From: Nitrosomonas communis
Lineage (GTDB): Bacteria; Pseudomonadota; Gammaproteobacteria; Burkholderiales; Nitrosomonadaceae
Reading direction: 5' to 3'
NCBI RefSeq assembly: GCF_001007935.1
Contig: NZ_CP011451.1
Span: 1,364,001 to 1,428,000, forward strand
Length of the DNA stretch: 64,000 nt
The stretch's first letter is position 1. Every line of letters starts with the position of its first letter. Under the pieces are notes generated by a model. That model saw nothing but the letters and a program-made list of their open reading frames with translations, searched no databases and was not told the origin of the DNA. Position numbers and translations under genes: made by a program. This document shows positions 47,022 through 56,334 of the stretch, one piece after another.

Positions 47022-47192
47022 GCCAGAATTATTAAATTTAATCCAAAATACAAGAGAGTAAACATCATTGGAAACCACAAGTCTTATCTGTCAGCTCTGG
47101 ATTACCGCTCTACCTCATTGCGATGATCTATAGATTAAAAACCACAAAGCTTTATTGCAAGAAAGTAATCCATTTTTCCATTACCTCAATAT

Positions 47193-48536
47193 TTAAATGA
47201 CACCTTGAGCCAGCATAGCATCAGCCACTTTAACAAAACCAGCGACATTGGCTCCATCCACATAATTGATACGACCATCTTCCTGCTCGCCATATTGCAA
47301 ACATGCAGTGTGAATAGCTCTCATAATTTCCTGTAAACGTGCATCGACTTCTTCATGCGTCCAGAAAAGTCGCATCGCTTGTTGGCTCATTTCCAAACCC
47401 GATGTGGCTACTCCTCCTGCATTGCTCGCTTTACCTGGCGCAAACAGAACTTTAGCATGTTCGAAACGTTTCACAGCCCCAGCGGTACAAGGCATATTTG
47501 CGCCTTCTGCCACACAGATCACCCCGTTTTTGATCAAATGTGACGCATCGTCTTCACTAATTTCATTCTGCGTCGCACACGGCAAAGCAACATCTACGGG
47601 CACATGCCATGGTTTCTCTCCTGAAAGAAAACTCGCTCCTATTCTTTGAGCATACTCACTCGCCCGGCCATAAAGATTATTTTTCACATCTGACAATATT
47701 GCGAGTTTTTCAGGTGTGAATCCCGCTTCATCAACCACTGTTCCACTTGAATCCGAAATAGTCACCACTTTTGCACCAAAAGCCATTGCTTTTTCTATGG
47801 CATATTGCGCTACATTACCTGATCCTGATACGGCAATGCGAAGGCCATCTAATGATTGACCGACATATCTAAGCATTTCATCCACAAAATAAACTGTACC
47901 ATAACCTGTCGCCTCAGGACGAACCAATGAACCACCAAAACTGATTCCTTTACCAGTAAACACACAATCTGAACGATTAGTCAATTTTTTTACCATACCC
48001 GCCATATATCCCACTTCGCGGCCACCCACACCAATATCACCCGCAGGAACATCTGTATCAGCACCAATATGACGGAATAGTTCGCTTACAAAAGCCTGAC
48101 AGAAACGCATGATTTCACCGGGACTTCTTCCTTTAGGATCGAAATCTGCCCCCCCTTTACCGCCACCCATAGGTAGTGTTGTCAAAGCATTTTTAAACGT
48201 TTGTTCAAATGCTAAAAACTTGAGAATGGATAGATTAACCGAAGGATGAAAACGAATTCCCCCTTTATATGGGCCAATCGCCGAGTTATGTTGTATACGA
48301 TACCCACGATTAACTTTTACTTCACCGCTATCATCGACCCAGCAAACACGGAAGATAATGATGCGCTCTGGCTCAACGATTCTATCCAGTAAACCATGCT
48401 CAGCATAGCGAGGATTACGGGTAATAAAAGGCCATAAACTTTCAATAACCTCAGTAACAGCTTGCATATACTCTACTTGGCCAGGGTTACGTTCAGAAAC
48501 ATAATTCCTGAACTCCTCAATATTCTTATACCTCAT
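47193..48536 (-). CDS. gdhA: Glutamate dehydrogenase (NADP-type)
   Basis: This enzyme catalyses reductive amination of 2-oxoglutarate with ammonium. The 447 residues are normal for the hexameric bacterial enzyme. Motifs include GPYKGGIRFHPSVN, LPMGGGKGGADFDPKG with the substrate lysine, DVPAGDIGVGGREVGYM, and the dinucleotide-binding VSGSGNVAQYA. The cofactor preference is inferred from similarity to GdhA. GGAG lies shortly before the ATG. It is a single-gene unit with its own spacer. In an ammonia oxidiser this would be a main ammonium-assimilating enzyme. Confidence 0.95.
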   Translation of the reverse strand: MRYKNIEEFRNYVSERNPGQVEYMQAVTEVIESLWPFITRNPRYAEHGLLDRIVEPERIIIFRVCWVDDSGEVKVNRGYRIQHNSAIGPYKGGIRFHPSVNLSILKFLAFEQTFKNALTTLPMGGGKGGADFDPKGRSPGEIMRFCQAFVSELFRHIGADTDVPAGDIGVGGREVGYMAGMVKKLTNRSDCVFTGKGISFGGSLVRPEATGYGTVYFVDEMLRYVGQSLDGLRIAVSGSGNVAQYAIEKAMAFGAKVVTISDSSGTVVDEAGFTPEKLAILSDVKNNLYGRASEYAQRIGASFLSGEKPWHVPVDVALPCATQNEISEDDASHLIKNGVICVAEGANMPCTAGAVKRFEHAKVLFAPGKASNAGGVATSGLEMSQQAMRLFWTHEEVDARLQEIMRAIHTACLQYGEQEDGRINYVDGANVAGFVKVADAMLAQGVI

Positions 48537-48719
48537 CCTGCATTTTCTCCTCTAAAATTAAATAAATGACCATTCCAGCTTTACACATTCTGCCATCAAT
48601 CCATACTATTTCACTGGATTTTTATTCGATTGCAAATTATTTTTTTACCTGAAGAAAACGATATGCTGCGTGCTTATTAGCAAAGTACAAATTAGCCCAT
48701 TAACTATATAAACAAATAA
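48537..48719. other. gdhA upstream region
   Basis: This AT-rich spacer presumably contains the gdhA promoter. No operator or riboswitch is recognised. A MITE-like repeat begins at 48720. Confidence 0.4.
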
Positions 48720-48822
48720 TTCCACTTCTAAATCAAAAATGTCGTGAAGGCGAGCCGAAGACAGTATCATAACCATACGGCAAGGTGAAGCCGACAATGC
48801 CAGTTTTGATTTAAAAATGGAA
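48720..48822 (+). repeat. MITE-like palindromic repeat, copy 5 (forward)
   Basis: This 103-bp copy starts TTCCACTTCTAAATCAAAA, has interior GGCGAGCC...GGCAAGGTGAAGCCGACAATGCCAG and ends in AAATGGAA. TAA is present on both sides (48717-48719 and 48823-48825). Confidence 0.9.
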
Positions 48823-48990
48823 TAAGAATGGCATACGAACAATTTTTTTTACTTAATTATAAATACTAAGAATACTAAGCAAAAAACAGGTTGATAGGAA
48901 TTTTTTATAGAAAAAAGTTAGAGGATACATGACGCATCGTGCACGATTACATCATGCTAGTTTGTTGTGAAAGTATCCGCCAGGCTTTTA

Positions 48991-49091
48991 TTCTATTGCT
49001 AAATCAAAACTGACTTTGTCGGCTTCACCTTGCCGTATGGTTGTGATACTGCCTGCGGCTCGCCTTCGCGTTCATTTGGAAATGGTATACC
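48991..49091 (-). repeat. MITE-like palindromic repeat, copy 6 (reverse)
   Basis: This is a reverse-orientation copy with TTA at 48988-48990, then TTCTATTGCTAAATCAAAA and interior TGACTTTGTCGGCTTCACCTT...CGGCTCGCC. The right end has degenerated (GGAAATGGTATACC), so the boundary is approximate; a TTA follows at 49092-49094. Confidence 0.85.
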
Positions 49092-49391
49092 TTATTTCAA
49101 GCAATCATCAGCAGAAAGTACTTGTGGCCCAAGAGAAGGTTGATAGATTTCGACTATCTTGTAGCGGGATTGCATTCCCTGTTTGATGGATACCTGCCGT
49201 AAGGGTACCTGAAAACGTTCTGCAAGAAATTTTAATAGCACTTTATTTGCCTTACCTTCCACAGGTGGAGCAGAAAGTCTTATTTTAAGCGCATCACCGT
49301 GCAACCCTGCCAATTCGGTATGCTTTGCGCCTGGCTGGATATAAAGCGTTAAAATAAGATTGCAATTGCCATCGTATTGATACCAGCTCAT
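49092..49391 (-). CDS. DUF167/YggU family protein
   Basis: This 99-residue conserved small protein of the UPF0235 family has the typical GAKHTELAGLHGDALKIRLSAPPVEGKAN...LL segments. Function is unknown. Its ATG overlaps the last base of the yggT-like stop, so the pair is co-translated. This yggT-yggU order next to proC is common in proteobacteria. The stop TAA coincides with the TTA next to repeat copy 6, so the native C-terminus may have been changed slightly. Confidence 0.9.
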   Translation of the reverse strand: MSWYQYDGNCNLILTLYIQPGAKHTELAGLHGDALKIRLSAPPVEGKANKVLLKFLAERFQVPLRQVSIKQGMQSRYKIVEIYQPSLGPQVLSADDCLK

Positions 49392-49963
49392 CAGAACATG
49401 ACTGAAATTCCCTGTTGCACATTTCCCACAATCATTAACAGCAACTGTAACAGGATAATGGCGAATAAGGGCGATAGATCAACATTAGCGATAGGCGGAA
49501 TATAGCGTTGAAAAATACTCAGAATAGGTCGTGTGAAACCGTCAAGTATTGGCGCCAATGGGCTGTAAGGATTAATCCAGGAAAGCACTGCTTGTACAAT
49601 CAGCATAATCATCACAATGTACAGCGTCATTCTAACAAGCTCAATTAATGCGAGTAGCCCAAATCCTATGAATGTGCTTATAAGCGATGAATCGAGCCCA
49701 TAACCTTTTAAATTACTTACTCCCACAAGGATAATAAATTGTGTCAACCAGGCCAGCACCAATGTGGAAAGATCAAAGCCCCTCCAAGCAGGAATTACCC
49801 GGCGCACCGGCAGAACGATAAAATTGGTAACGGCTACAAGAAATTTCGATAAGGGATTATAGGAAGGAGTACGCAACAATTGCATATAGAAGCGTAGCAG
49901 CAGCGCAAGGGAAAATAAGCCAAGTACAGTATCTAAAAGAAATATCAGTATTTGATTGGACAT
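49391..49963 (-). CDS. YggT family integral membrane protein
   Basis: This protein of about 190 residues has two YggT repeats, each with paired membrane helices: FLLDTVLGLFSLALLLRFYMQL at the N-terminus and YIVMIMLIVQAVLSWINPYSPLAP in the middle. The family function is not firmly known; links to membrane-protein insertion, osmotic tolerance or division have been suggested for relatives. I start at the ATG at 49963 (AGGGAG upstream), one codon inside a GTG-started frame. It lies downstream of proC by about 40 bp and overlaps yggU by one base. Confidence 0.92.
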   Translation of the reverse strand: MSNQILIFLLDTVLGLFSLALLLRFYMQLLRTPSYNPLSKFLVAVTNFIVLPVRRVIPAWRGFDLSTLVLAWLTQFIILVGVSNLKGYGLDSSLISTFIGFGLLALIELVRMTLYIVMIMLIVQAVLSWINPYSPLAPILDGFTRPILSIFQRYIPPIANVDLSPLFAIILLQLLLMIVGNVQQGISVMF

Positions 49964-50002
49964 CACATGCTCCCTGGAAATTTTGATACTAAGAGTTTAA
50001 AG

Positions 50003-50815
50003 CTATAGGCTGCCTAATTCATCACCCATTTGTTGAGCACGCTTGAAAGCCACATGAACTGCACGCACAATTGCATTTTTAATATCCTCCTGCTCCATCT
50101 TTAGCAGTGCCTGCTCAGTCGTACCACCTTTCGAAGTTACCCGTGATCGTAAGATGCCAACATCTTCTTCACTTTGACCTGCAAGTTGCACGGCGCCTAG
50201 AAAGGTCTGCAAAGTCAGCTGCCTTGCTTGTTCGATACTCAAACCCAACTCCACTCCAACCTGCAGCATTGCTTCCATAAAATAAAAAACATAAGCCGGA
50301 CCGCTACCTGAGATCGCCGTCACCGCGTCCAAAAGCGCTTCCTGTTCCACCCACAATACTAATCCCACCGCGTTCAGAATCGAGGTGGCATTTTCCTTCT
50401 GTTGATTAATCACAGTCGGTAATGCATATAAGCCTGTGACTCCAGCACGAATCAAAGAAGGGGTGTTGGGCATGGCCCGTACGATATAGTCATAGCTTCC
50501 TAGCCAGCGAGATAAATCGGATGTCCGAATGCCCGCTGCGATAGAAATAACCAACTGACCAGCAAGTAAGGGAGCAAGTTGCTTCGCTACAGTAAAAAGC
50601 TGCTGTGGCTTAACGGCTAAAATGATCACATCGCGATCGATAATACCTGCTCTAAGCTCAGTCCCAGTTGTTACTCCAAATTGATGTTTGATTTTTTCCC
50701 GATTTTCTGCATTTATTTCTACCACATGTATTTGTGCTCCAGGGTAGTCTTGCTGCAATAGCCCACCAATCAAGGCACTAGCCATATTGCCACCACCAAC
50801 AAACGTAATATTCAT
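50003..50815 (-). CDS. proC: Pyrroline-5-carboxylate reductase
   Basis: ProC catalyses the last step of proline biosynthesis. From the ATG at 50815 (MNITFVGGGNMASALIGGLL) the protein has 270 residues, the family norm. A longer frame beginning at 50845 adds ten unconserved residues. The NAD(P)-binding FVGGGNMA, AVKPQQL and the C-terminal signature region GSGPAYVFYFMEAM...SRVTSKGGTTEQAL are intact. It heads a unit with yggT and yggU. Confidence 0.95.
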   Translation of the reverse strand: MNITFVGGGNMASALIGGLLQQDYPGAQIHVVEINAENREKIKHQFGVTTGTELRAGIIDRDVIILAVKPQQLFTVAKQLAPLLAGQLVISIAAGIRTSDLSRWLGSYDYIVRAMPNTPSLIRAGVTGLYALPTVINQQKENATSILNAVGLVLWVEQEALLDAVTAISGSGPAYVFYFMEAMLQVGVELGLSIEQARQLTLQTFLGAVQLAGQSEEDVGILRSRVTSKGGTTEQALLKMEQEDIKNAIVRAVHVAFKRAQQMGDELGSL

Positions 50816-50934
50816 GTTATTCCCAAACTTATTATTTCTATGCAAGCAACTACTCGCATTTAGCTAGTTTTAATCATTAACGCCAATACATTCTCAGGTT
50901 AAATTTCGTTGCTTTGGCTTAGGCAACTGTCTTA

Positions 50935-51034
50935 TCCATTTCCAGATCAAAACTTGCTTTGTCGGCTTTACCATACCGTATGATTGATATTGCTTGCAGC
51001 TCACCTTTGCATCATTTTTGATTTAGAAATGGAA
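50935..51034 (-). repeat. MITE-like palindromic repeat, copy 7 (reverse)
   Basis: This 100-bp reverse copy starts TCCATTTCCAGATCAAAAC (one T lost) and ends TTTGATTTAGAAATGGAA. TTA is at 50932-50934 and 51035-51037. The right TTA is the stop codon of the neighbouring DUF2905 gene. Confidence 0.9.
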
Positions 51035-51256
51035 TTAGCGTTTAAATATATTTATGATTATCGTGAGCACGATACTTACGATAATCATGGAAGTAATGGG
51101 GATAAAAACCTTTATTCGTTCTGTTTCTATCCTGATATCGCCAGGCAATTTACCAAACCAGCTTAATAGCCAGGGAGCTACATGCAATATTGCACCCAGA
51201 ATAAGCAATATTGCGCCTGCAATCATGATCCATCGTGCCATAAAATCCATACTCAA
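51035..51256 (-). CDS. DUF2905 family membrane protein
   Basis: This small protein of 73 residues or slightly fewer (Met1, Met3 and Met6 are all possible) has two hydrophobic helices, about 8-28 and 50-70. They are separated by the family's conserved WFGKLPGDIRIETERIKVFIP. Function is unknown. The stop codon is provided by the TTA target duplication of repeat copy 7. The last codons contain an 11-bp inverted repeat (51054-51064 and 51078-51088). Confidence 0.88.
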   Translation of the reverse strand: MSMDFMARWIMIAGAILLILGAILHVAPWLLSWFGKLPGDIRIETERIKVFIPITSMIIVSIVLTIIINIFKR

Positions 51257-51321
51257 AAGTAACGTTCATGTTAGAAAGGTTAGAATAGTATGCTGGCAGA
51301 CCTAATAGATAGGCGAGCAAC

Positions 51322-52137
51322 TCATTTTTGACACTCTGGACAATAAAAACTTGAACGCTGTCCTTGCTTAATCTGTTTAATTATACTGCCACATATTCGG
51401 CATGGCTGGTTTGCCCGGCCATATACCCAATATTGCTGCTGGAAATAGCCTGGACTCCCATCGCATTTAACAAAATCTCTTAAACTGCTGCCGCCAGCTT
51501 CTATTGCTGCACTAAGAATGGTCTTGATGGAGCAAGCCAATTTCTCATATTGACTCAGACTAATTTTACCGGCCATCGTTCTCGGATGGATACCGGCACG
51601 AAATAATGCCTCATTAGCATAAATGTTACCTATACCCACCACAATCCGATTATTCATCAGCACTTCCTTAATACTGCTAATACGATTCCGTGTCCTCTCA
51701 TATAAGCTTTTTCCACCAAAAGATGGACACAACGGCTCCTCACCGAGCTGTGCCAGCAAGGGGTGTTGCATGACATCTCCTGTATTCCACAAAATTGCTC
51801 CAAAACGACGAGGATCTCTAAAACGAAGAATGACACCATTTGCAAGTTCCAGGTCAAAATGATCATGCTTCTGCGGTGGAACTTGAGCAAATATTAAACG
51901 CAAACTTCCAGACATACCCAAATGCACAATCAACGTCCCTTTGCTGCAAATGAGCAGGAGATATTTTGCACGTCGGACGATTGCAGTGATTTCCTGTCCT
52001 ACCAGAACCTCTTCAAGATTACTCTGAATCGGCCATCGCAGGCGGGGATTCCTAACTATCACATGCACGATACGCTGGTTTAACAAATATGGCTCAATGC
52101 CTTGCCGCGTGACTTCGACTTCAGGTAATTCAGGCAT
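51322..52137 (-). CDS. mutM: Formamidopyrimidine-DNA glycosylase
   Basis: This base-excision repair glycosylase/lyase removes 8-oxoguanine and formamidopyrimidines. The 271-residue protein begins MPELPEVEV, with the catalytic Pro and Glu after Met removal, and the beta-hairpin lysine region follows. It has the H2TH motif region [17 protein letters not shown] and ends with a zinc finger [25 protein letters not shown]. Everything needed for activity is present. The start overlaps the last base of the DUF4340 gene, so it is read from the upstream ABC operon. Confidence 0.96.
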   Translation of the reverse strand: MPELPEVEVTRQGIEPYLLNQRIVHVIVRNPRLRWPIQSNLEEVLVGQEITAIVRRAKYLLLICSKGTLIVHLGMSGSLRLIFAQVPPQKHDHFDLELANGVILRFRDPRRFGAILWNTGDVMQHPLLAQLGEEPLCPSFGGKSLYERTRNRISSIKEVLMNNRIVVGIGNIYANEALFRAGIHPRTMAGKISLSQYEKLACSIKTILSAAIEAGGSSLRDFVKCDGSPGYFQQQYWVYGRANQPCRICGSIIKQIKQGQRSSFYCPECQK

Positions 52138-53000
52138 TATTCCGTAAAGACCGCTTGCTCCTTATAAATCGAAAAAGGATCCAGCAATCGTTTACCGATA
52201 CTACTGGAAAAATGGTAACGTATGCCTTCGTCTTCACGCAATAAGGTTAGCTCAGATTCATTCTGCTCAGCAATCAATTTAATCCTTCTTCCATCTTGCA
52301 GCATAATGCTGATTTTTTCTCCGTCCGTACCCACTTTACCAGAATTCAGTGTCAGATAGCTGGCATGAACCAATTGCCAGTTCTGAACCCATTGATTTAA
52401 CTCATCCTGACTTAATGCTTGCTTCACATGCGGCGAATTCACTTGCCAGTTCTCTTCCTGCTTCAAATGAATATGCGCCAATTCAAACTCAACTGGAATC
52501 TCATCTTCCGCAAATACTTTTGAATCCAGCAGATCGGTGGGCAATACTGGCAACGTCGCAGCGTAGCGGGGTGAAATCAGAAATACCTGCTGCTTTGTTG
52601 CCAGATATTGCTCGCCGGTAATAGGCGCCAGATCACCAAAACTGAACAATTCTTGATCGACTTGCAGCTCAAGAACGGGTGATGCTAGACCATAGCGGCT
52701 CAGATTTACTGGTGGTAAAAGATACTGGCTGGTTGCAGAGAGCATTTCGAGGATGCGTTCAACTTTTACGTCATTCACTCTGCCTTGCACAGGTTCTCTC
52801 ATCTGCCAGCGATTACCCGACCGACTTAATTCAATCAGGGTGTCTTCTCTAGTGATACGGATATGCTGCACTGCTTCCGCAGCGAGCGATGAAATTTTAT
52901 AAGATTCCTCTTCCTGTAACGAAGGTTTAATGTAGAGAAACGCTGCCAGCGCCATGACGGTGACAAACATAATCAGATTAAGCCAGGAATGGGAATGCAT
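52137..53000 (-). CDS. DUF4340 domain protein
   Basis: This 287-residue protein has one N-terminal membrane helix ([20 protein letters not shown]), and the rest is probably periplasmic. DUF4340 proteins regularly follow Gld-type ABC permease genes, as here. Their function is unknown; they are presumed accessory extracytoplasmic subunits. The stop overlaps the mutM start by one base, and the gene lies four bases after the GldG-like gene. Confidence 0.85.
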   Translation of the reverse strand: MHSHSWLNLIMFVTVMALAAFLYIKPSLQEEESYKISSLAAEAVQHIRITREDTLIELSRSGNRWQMREPVQGRVNDVKVERILEMLSATSQYLLPPVNLSRYGLASPVLELQVDQELFSFGDLAPITGEQYLATKQQVFLISPRYAATLPVLPTDLLDSKVFAEDEIPVEFELAHIHLKQEENWQVNSPHVKQALSQDELNQWVQNWQLVHASYLTLNSGKVGTDGEKISIMLQDGRRIKLIAEQNESELTLLREDEGIRYHFSSSIGKRLLDPFSIYKEQAVFTE

Positions 53001-53004
53001 AGGG

Positions 53005-54360
53005 TTACCTTCTCCTACGATGCCACCAAATCATTATTCCGCTCACCAGAAACAGCAAGGGAAGCACAATGAGAAAGCTAATAACCATCACGGTTAATGC
53101 AGGTTCTTTTAATATTAATTGACTATCAATGGTTGCCCGAGGTTGAATAGTAATCAAATCCTCATCACCTGCAAGCCAGTTGACCAGATTCATTCCAAAA
53201 TCGATATTACCGCCATTCCCTAGATAGGTATTTGCCAGCAAATGTCCGCTTCCAACCACAACGATACGCTGCTCGCGCTCATCAATAGTACGTTTCAATG
53301 CCACTGCCACGCTAACCGGACCCGCCACATCATCAGTTTCATTAAAAGTAGGCGCATCATTCAACTCTCCAGTCTCCACCCATCCTTCTGGCGCCACTTC
53401 AACCAATGAAGTACCCTGCCATTTCTCGTTTTCATTGAAAATAATCTGTCGTGCAAAAGGAAATACCGAAATAAAATCAAAATCCTCAGTGATAGCATGT
53501 TGTCCATAAATTGTTCCCAGTGCAAACGTGATAGGCGCTCTCAATCGTTTAGCCTGGGGATCGACCACCACACCAGGTGTGAAAGTCAAATCTAATTTTT
53601 CAGCCAGCGGCAACAGGCCATATAATGATTCTTGGTCTACCAACCATAATAAATTGCCGCCACGCTCGATGTAATCAAGCAATATATCTACTTCACCAGC
53701 CATCAAATCAGTTTGTGGAGAGGCAATGATAAGCACACTTGTATTGGATGGGATTTCCATTGTGCTAGCCAGATTAAGTGCTTCGCCTCTAAAGCCATTT
53801 TCTGTCAATTTCTTGCCAAAGTCTCCCATATCACGATTAGCAATGCCATCTAGCTTACGTTCACCATGGCCTGAAAGTATCATCAATTGCTTTTGATCAG
53901 ATCGAGCCAATCGCATCAATGCATTGGTAAAGGTTTGTTCATTAATAGTGGTAAGATGTTCACTTCGATCATTAAAAGCTATCACCATTTCGCCATTCAT
54001 TCTGACGCCTGCTTCTTCAGCAAGATGAGGCTGCTCAATGGGATCAATAAAGTTAAGCGTAAGATCAGGCTTAATTCGCTGGTAGGCAACAATAAAATCA
54101 CTAATAATTTTTCTGATATCTCCTAGCTGAGGATCCTGGTGAGTGGCATAAACCGTGACCATCACTGGACCATTGAGTTTTTGCACCACATCCAGGCTGG
54201 CCTTACTCAAGCTATTACGATTATTCTGACTGATATCCCATTGTGTACGAAACTCAAACGCCAGATAACCCAGCATACTAACCAATACCAAGAGCAACAC
54301 AACAAATAACCCATTTTGCAACAGCAAATGGAGTCGCAATTTTTTATTAACTGTAATCAT
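53005..54360 (-). CDS. GldG-like ABC transport auxiliary protein
   Basis: This 451-residue protein has a membrane helix near the N-terminus (about 13-33) and another at the C-terminus (about 420-445). The large extracytoplasmic domain between resembles GldG/ABC_transp_aux: VVQKLNGPVMVTVYATHQDP, ILSGHGERKLDG, LIIASPQTDLMAGEVDILLDYIERGGNLLWLVD. Gliding-type names are inherited from Bacteroidetes; no gliding is implied. It sits between the permease and DUF4340 genes in a five-gene operon. The exported substrate is unknown. Confidence 0.87.
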   Translation of the reverse strand: MITVNKKLRLHLLLQNGLFVVLLLVLVSMLGYLAFEFRTQWDISQNNRNSLSKASLDVVQKLNGPVMVTVYATHQDPQLGDIRKIISDFIVAYQRIKPDLTLNFIDPIEQPHLAEEAGVRMNGEMVIAFNDRSEHLTTINEQTFTNALMRLARSDQKQLMILSGHGERKLDGIANRDMGDFGKKLTENGFRGEALNLASTMEIPSNTSVLIIASPQTDLMAGEVDILLDYIERGGNLLWLVDQESLYGLLPLAEKLDLTFTPGVVVDPQAKRLRAPITFALGTIYGQHAITEDFDFISVFPFARQIIFNENEKWQGTSLVEVAPEGWVETGELNDAPTFNETDDVAGPVSVAVALKRTIDEREQRIVVVGSGHLLANTYLGNGGNIDFGMNLVNWLAGDEDLITIQPRATIDSQLILKEPALTVMVISFLIVLPLLFLVSGIMIWWHRRRR

Positions 54361-54396
54361 TCAGATCATGTACCCAAAAACACTGGCAATCCAGGC

Positions 54397-55140
54397 TCAT
54401 CCATGAAGCCGTTTTCCATCCAGGCGACGAATAGTCAATATGAGAAAAGTAAGGATAAAAAGAACCAAAAAAGCGAGACTGAATGAATCAATCAAACCAC
54501 GATTGAAGCTTTCATAATGTCTGAGCAATGAAAAATTTTGTATAACACTACTTGTATTAGTTGCCACCACATCTGCTATCCATAAAACCAGTAATATACC
54601 TAATGTCCCTACCGCAGCAATTGCTGGATGGGAAGTCAAGCTGGATATATATAACCCAATAGAAATAAAACAGGCAGCCAGCAGTGATAAACCGATCATA
54701 TTGCTTAATAGCAAGCCAAGATCCATTGCTCCTCCAATAAGCAAAGAAAGAGACAGCATCACTGCAAGCAGCATAGCTAATAAAAAGAATATCATTAACC
54801 CCAGGAATTTACCCAGTACAATAGCCGTCAAGGAAATTGGGGCAGAGATTAGCAAAGTCATAGTATGGTTACGCCACTCTTCTGCCATCAGGCGCATCGT
54901 TAACAAAGGTGTTGCTACCAGCAATACTAATGAGGCTACCGCAAATACCGGCACTATAATAACTTCTGTCGCCCCGGGCGGATTAGCAATCTGCATGAGT
55001 TGTGATTGCAACTCTAAAAAAGCATCGAGTTGCCCCAAAAAAACCCAAGTTAGCATTAACTGGATCAGTGCAAGAAAAGTCCAGGCCAAGGGTGAAACAA
55101 ACAACAACTTCAGTTCTTTGCTGGCGATAGTCAGAATCAT
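54397..55140 (-). CDS. ABC-2 type permease (GldF-like)
   Basis: This integral membrane permease of about 247 residues has six probable helices. Typical ABC-2 content includes SKELKLLFVSPLAWTFLALIQL, TPLLTMRLMAEEWRNHTMTLLISAP and VLGKFLGLMIFFLLAMLL. I favour the ATG at 55140. An ATG at 55164 overlaps the ATPase gene by 20 bp and is also possible. It pairs with the ATPase encoded immediately upstream. Confidence 0.88.
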   Translation of the reverse strand: MILTIASKELKLLFVSPLAWTFLALIQLMLTWVFLGQLDAFLELQSQLMQIANPPGATEVIIVPVFAVASLVLLVATPLLTMRLMAEEWRNHTMTLLISAPISLTAIVLGKFLGLMIFFLLAMLLAVMLSLSLLIGGAMDLGLLLSNMIGLSLLAACFISIGLYISSLTSHPAIAAVGTLGILLVLWIADVVATNTSSVIQNFSLLRHYESFNRGLIDSFSLAFLVLFILTFLILTIRRLDGKRLHG

Positions 55141-55144
55141 TTTC

Positions 55145-55909
55145 TTAATTCCCGGTATGTCCATTTCTTAGAGTAAATTGCTCAAAAATTTGCTCAAGGC
55201 TGAGATTTTTTTGTTTGAGTTCTGCTAGCGCAGCGCTAAACACCATCGTGCCTTGATTCATGATTTGAACTCGATCACATACACCTTCGACTTCCGGCAG
55301 TATATGTGTAGAAAGAACCACACTAGAAGTTTTACCAAGCTCACGAATTAGTATTCGAATTTCTCTTATTTGATTAGGATCTAATCCGATAGAAGGTTCA
55401 TCAAGAATAATAACCTCAGGCTGATGAATAATCGCCTGGGCAATGCCTACACGTTGTTGATACCCTTTGGATAATGTATTGATCAGCCGTTTTCCTATAT
55501 CATTGAGACCGCAACGTTGTTTAACTTCGGTCAATACGGAATCGATTCTTGATAGATTAATATGGTGCAATCTAGCAGCAAACCGGAGATATTCATCTAC
55601 TGTTAATTCCTTATACAATGGTGGGTTTTCAGGCAAATAACCAATATAGCATTTGGCTTGTTGAGGATGTTTAAGCAAATCGACCCCACAAATTTGCACA
55701 CTACCACTCGTTGGAGCCAAGTTACCTGTCAGCATCTGCATCGTCGTGCTCTTTCCTGCACCATTAGGACCTAACAAGCCTAATACTTCACCTCGCCTTA
55801 ATTCCAGATCAACTTGGTGCACTGCAGTATGCTTACCGAAATTGCGGCTGAGGTTACAAGCAGAAATAGTCACATTAGGAATATCATTCACTAGCACACT
55901 CGGTTTCAA
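55145..55909 (-). CDS. ABC transporter ATP-binding protein (GldA-like)
   Basis: This 254-residue ATPase has Walker A GPNGAGKST, Q-loop YLPENPPLY, signature LSKGYQQRVGIAQAI and Walker B VIILDEPSIGLDP. The LSKGYQQR signature and PENPPLY are typical of the Gld/Nos-like ABC-2 group. It is the first gene of the operon ATPase-permease-GldG-DUF4340-mutM. Its promoter should be in the 425 bp toward the OmpA-like gene. Confidence 0.92.
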   Translation of the reverse strand: MKPSVLVNDIPNVTISACNLSRNFGKHTAVHQVDLELRRGEVLGLLGPNGAGKSTTMQMLTGNLAPTSGSVQICGVDLLKHPQQAKCYIGYLPENPPLYKELTVDEYLRFAARLHHINLSRIDSVLTEVKQRCGLNDIGKRLINTLSKGYQQRVGIAQAIIHQPEVIILDEPSIGLDPNQIREIRILIRELGKTSSVVLSTHILPEVEGVCDRVQIMNQGTMVFSAALAELKQKNLSLEQIFEQFTLRNGHTGN

Positions 55910-56334
55910 AAATTAACGATTAATAAATTGATGTTCATACACCACCGCTAACAGCAGCAATTCAATAAACATCCATTAATTTTTCAGATAAAATATTTAT
56001 AAACATCATGATGGCACCGAAGATTAAACGAATCATTGTCATCATCATTGCCATCAATTATTCCAATTAAATTTTAACTTTAGAACATTCTCTTTAGAAA
56101 TTGTCTAAAGAGCTATCATATCAACCTATTCTATCAGGCCGTTCCAATTGATTGCCACAGTGTTGCGCAATAACAACAAACTGGTTTGACAAAAACAAAA
56201 ACATGGACTCATAATCCGCTCAAGTAATGCATTAATTATCAATTTATTAATGAGTGTCACGAGATCGCATCAGCAGCAAATGATTTTGTGGGGGTTGTTT
56301 TGAGTGAATCAAAATTACAAAAAAGGACAATAGC
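55910..56334. other. Divergent intergenic region with a perfect inverted repeat
   Basis: There is no gene here. An inverted repeat CTCTTTAGA-AATTG-TCTAAAGAG lies at 56090-56112, between the divergent ABC operon and the OmpA-like gene. It is not followed by a T-run, so an operator is more likely than a terminator. AAAGGAC lies before the OmpA-like ATG. Confidence 0.5.

Noticed and set aside
51054-51088. 11-bp inverted repeat as a terminator for DUF2905
   Set aside because: It lies within the coding sequence and has no T-run; probably a consequence of repeated Ile/Val codons.
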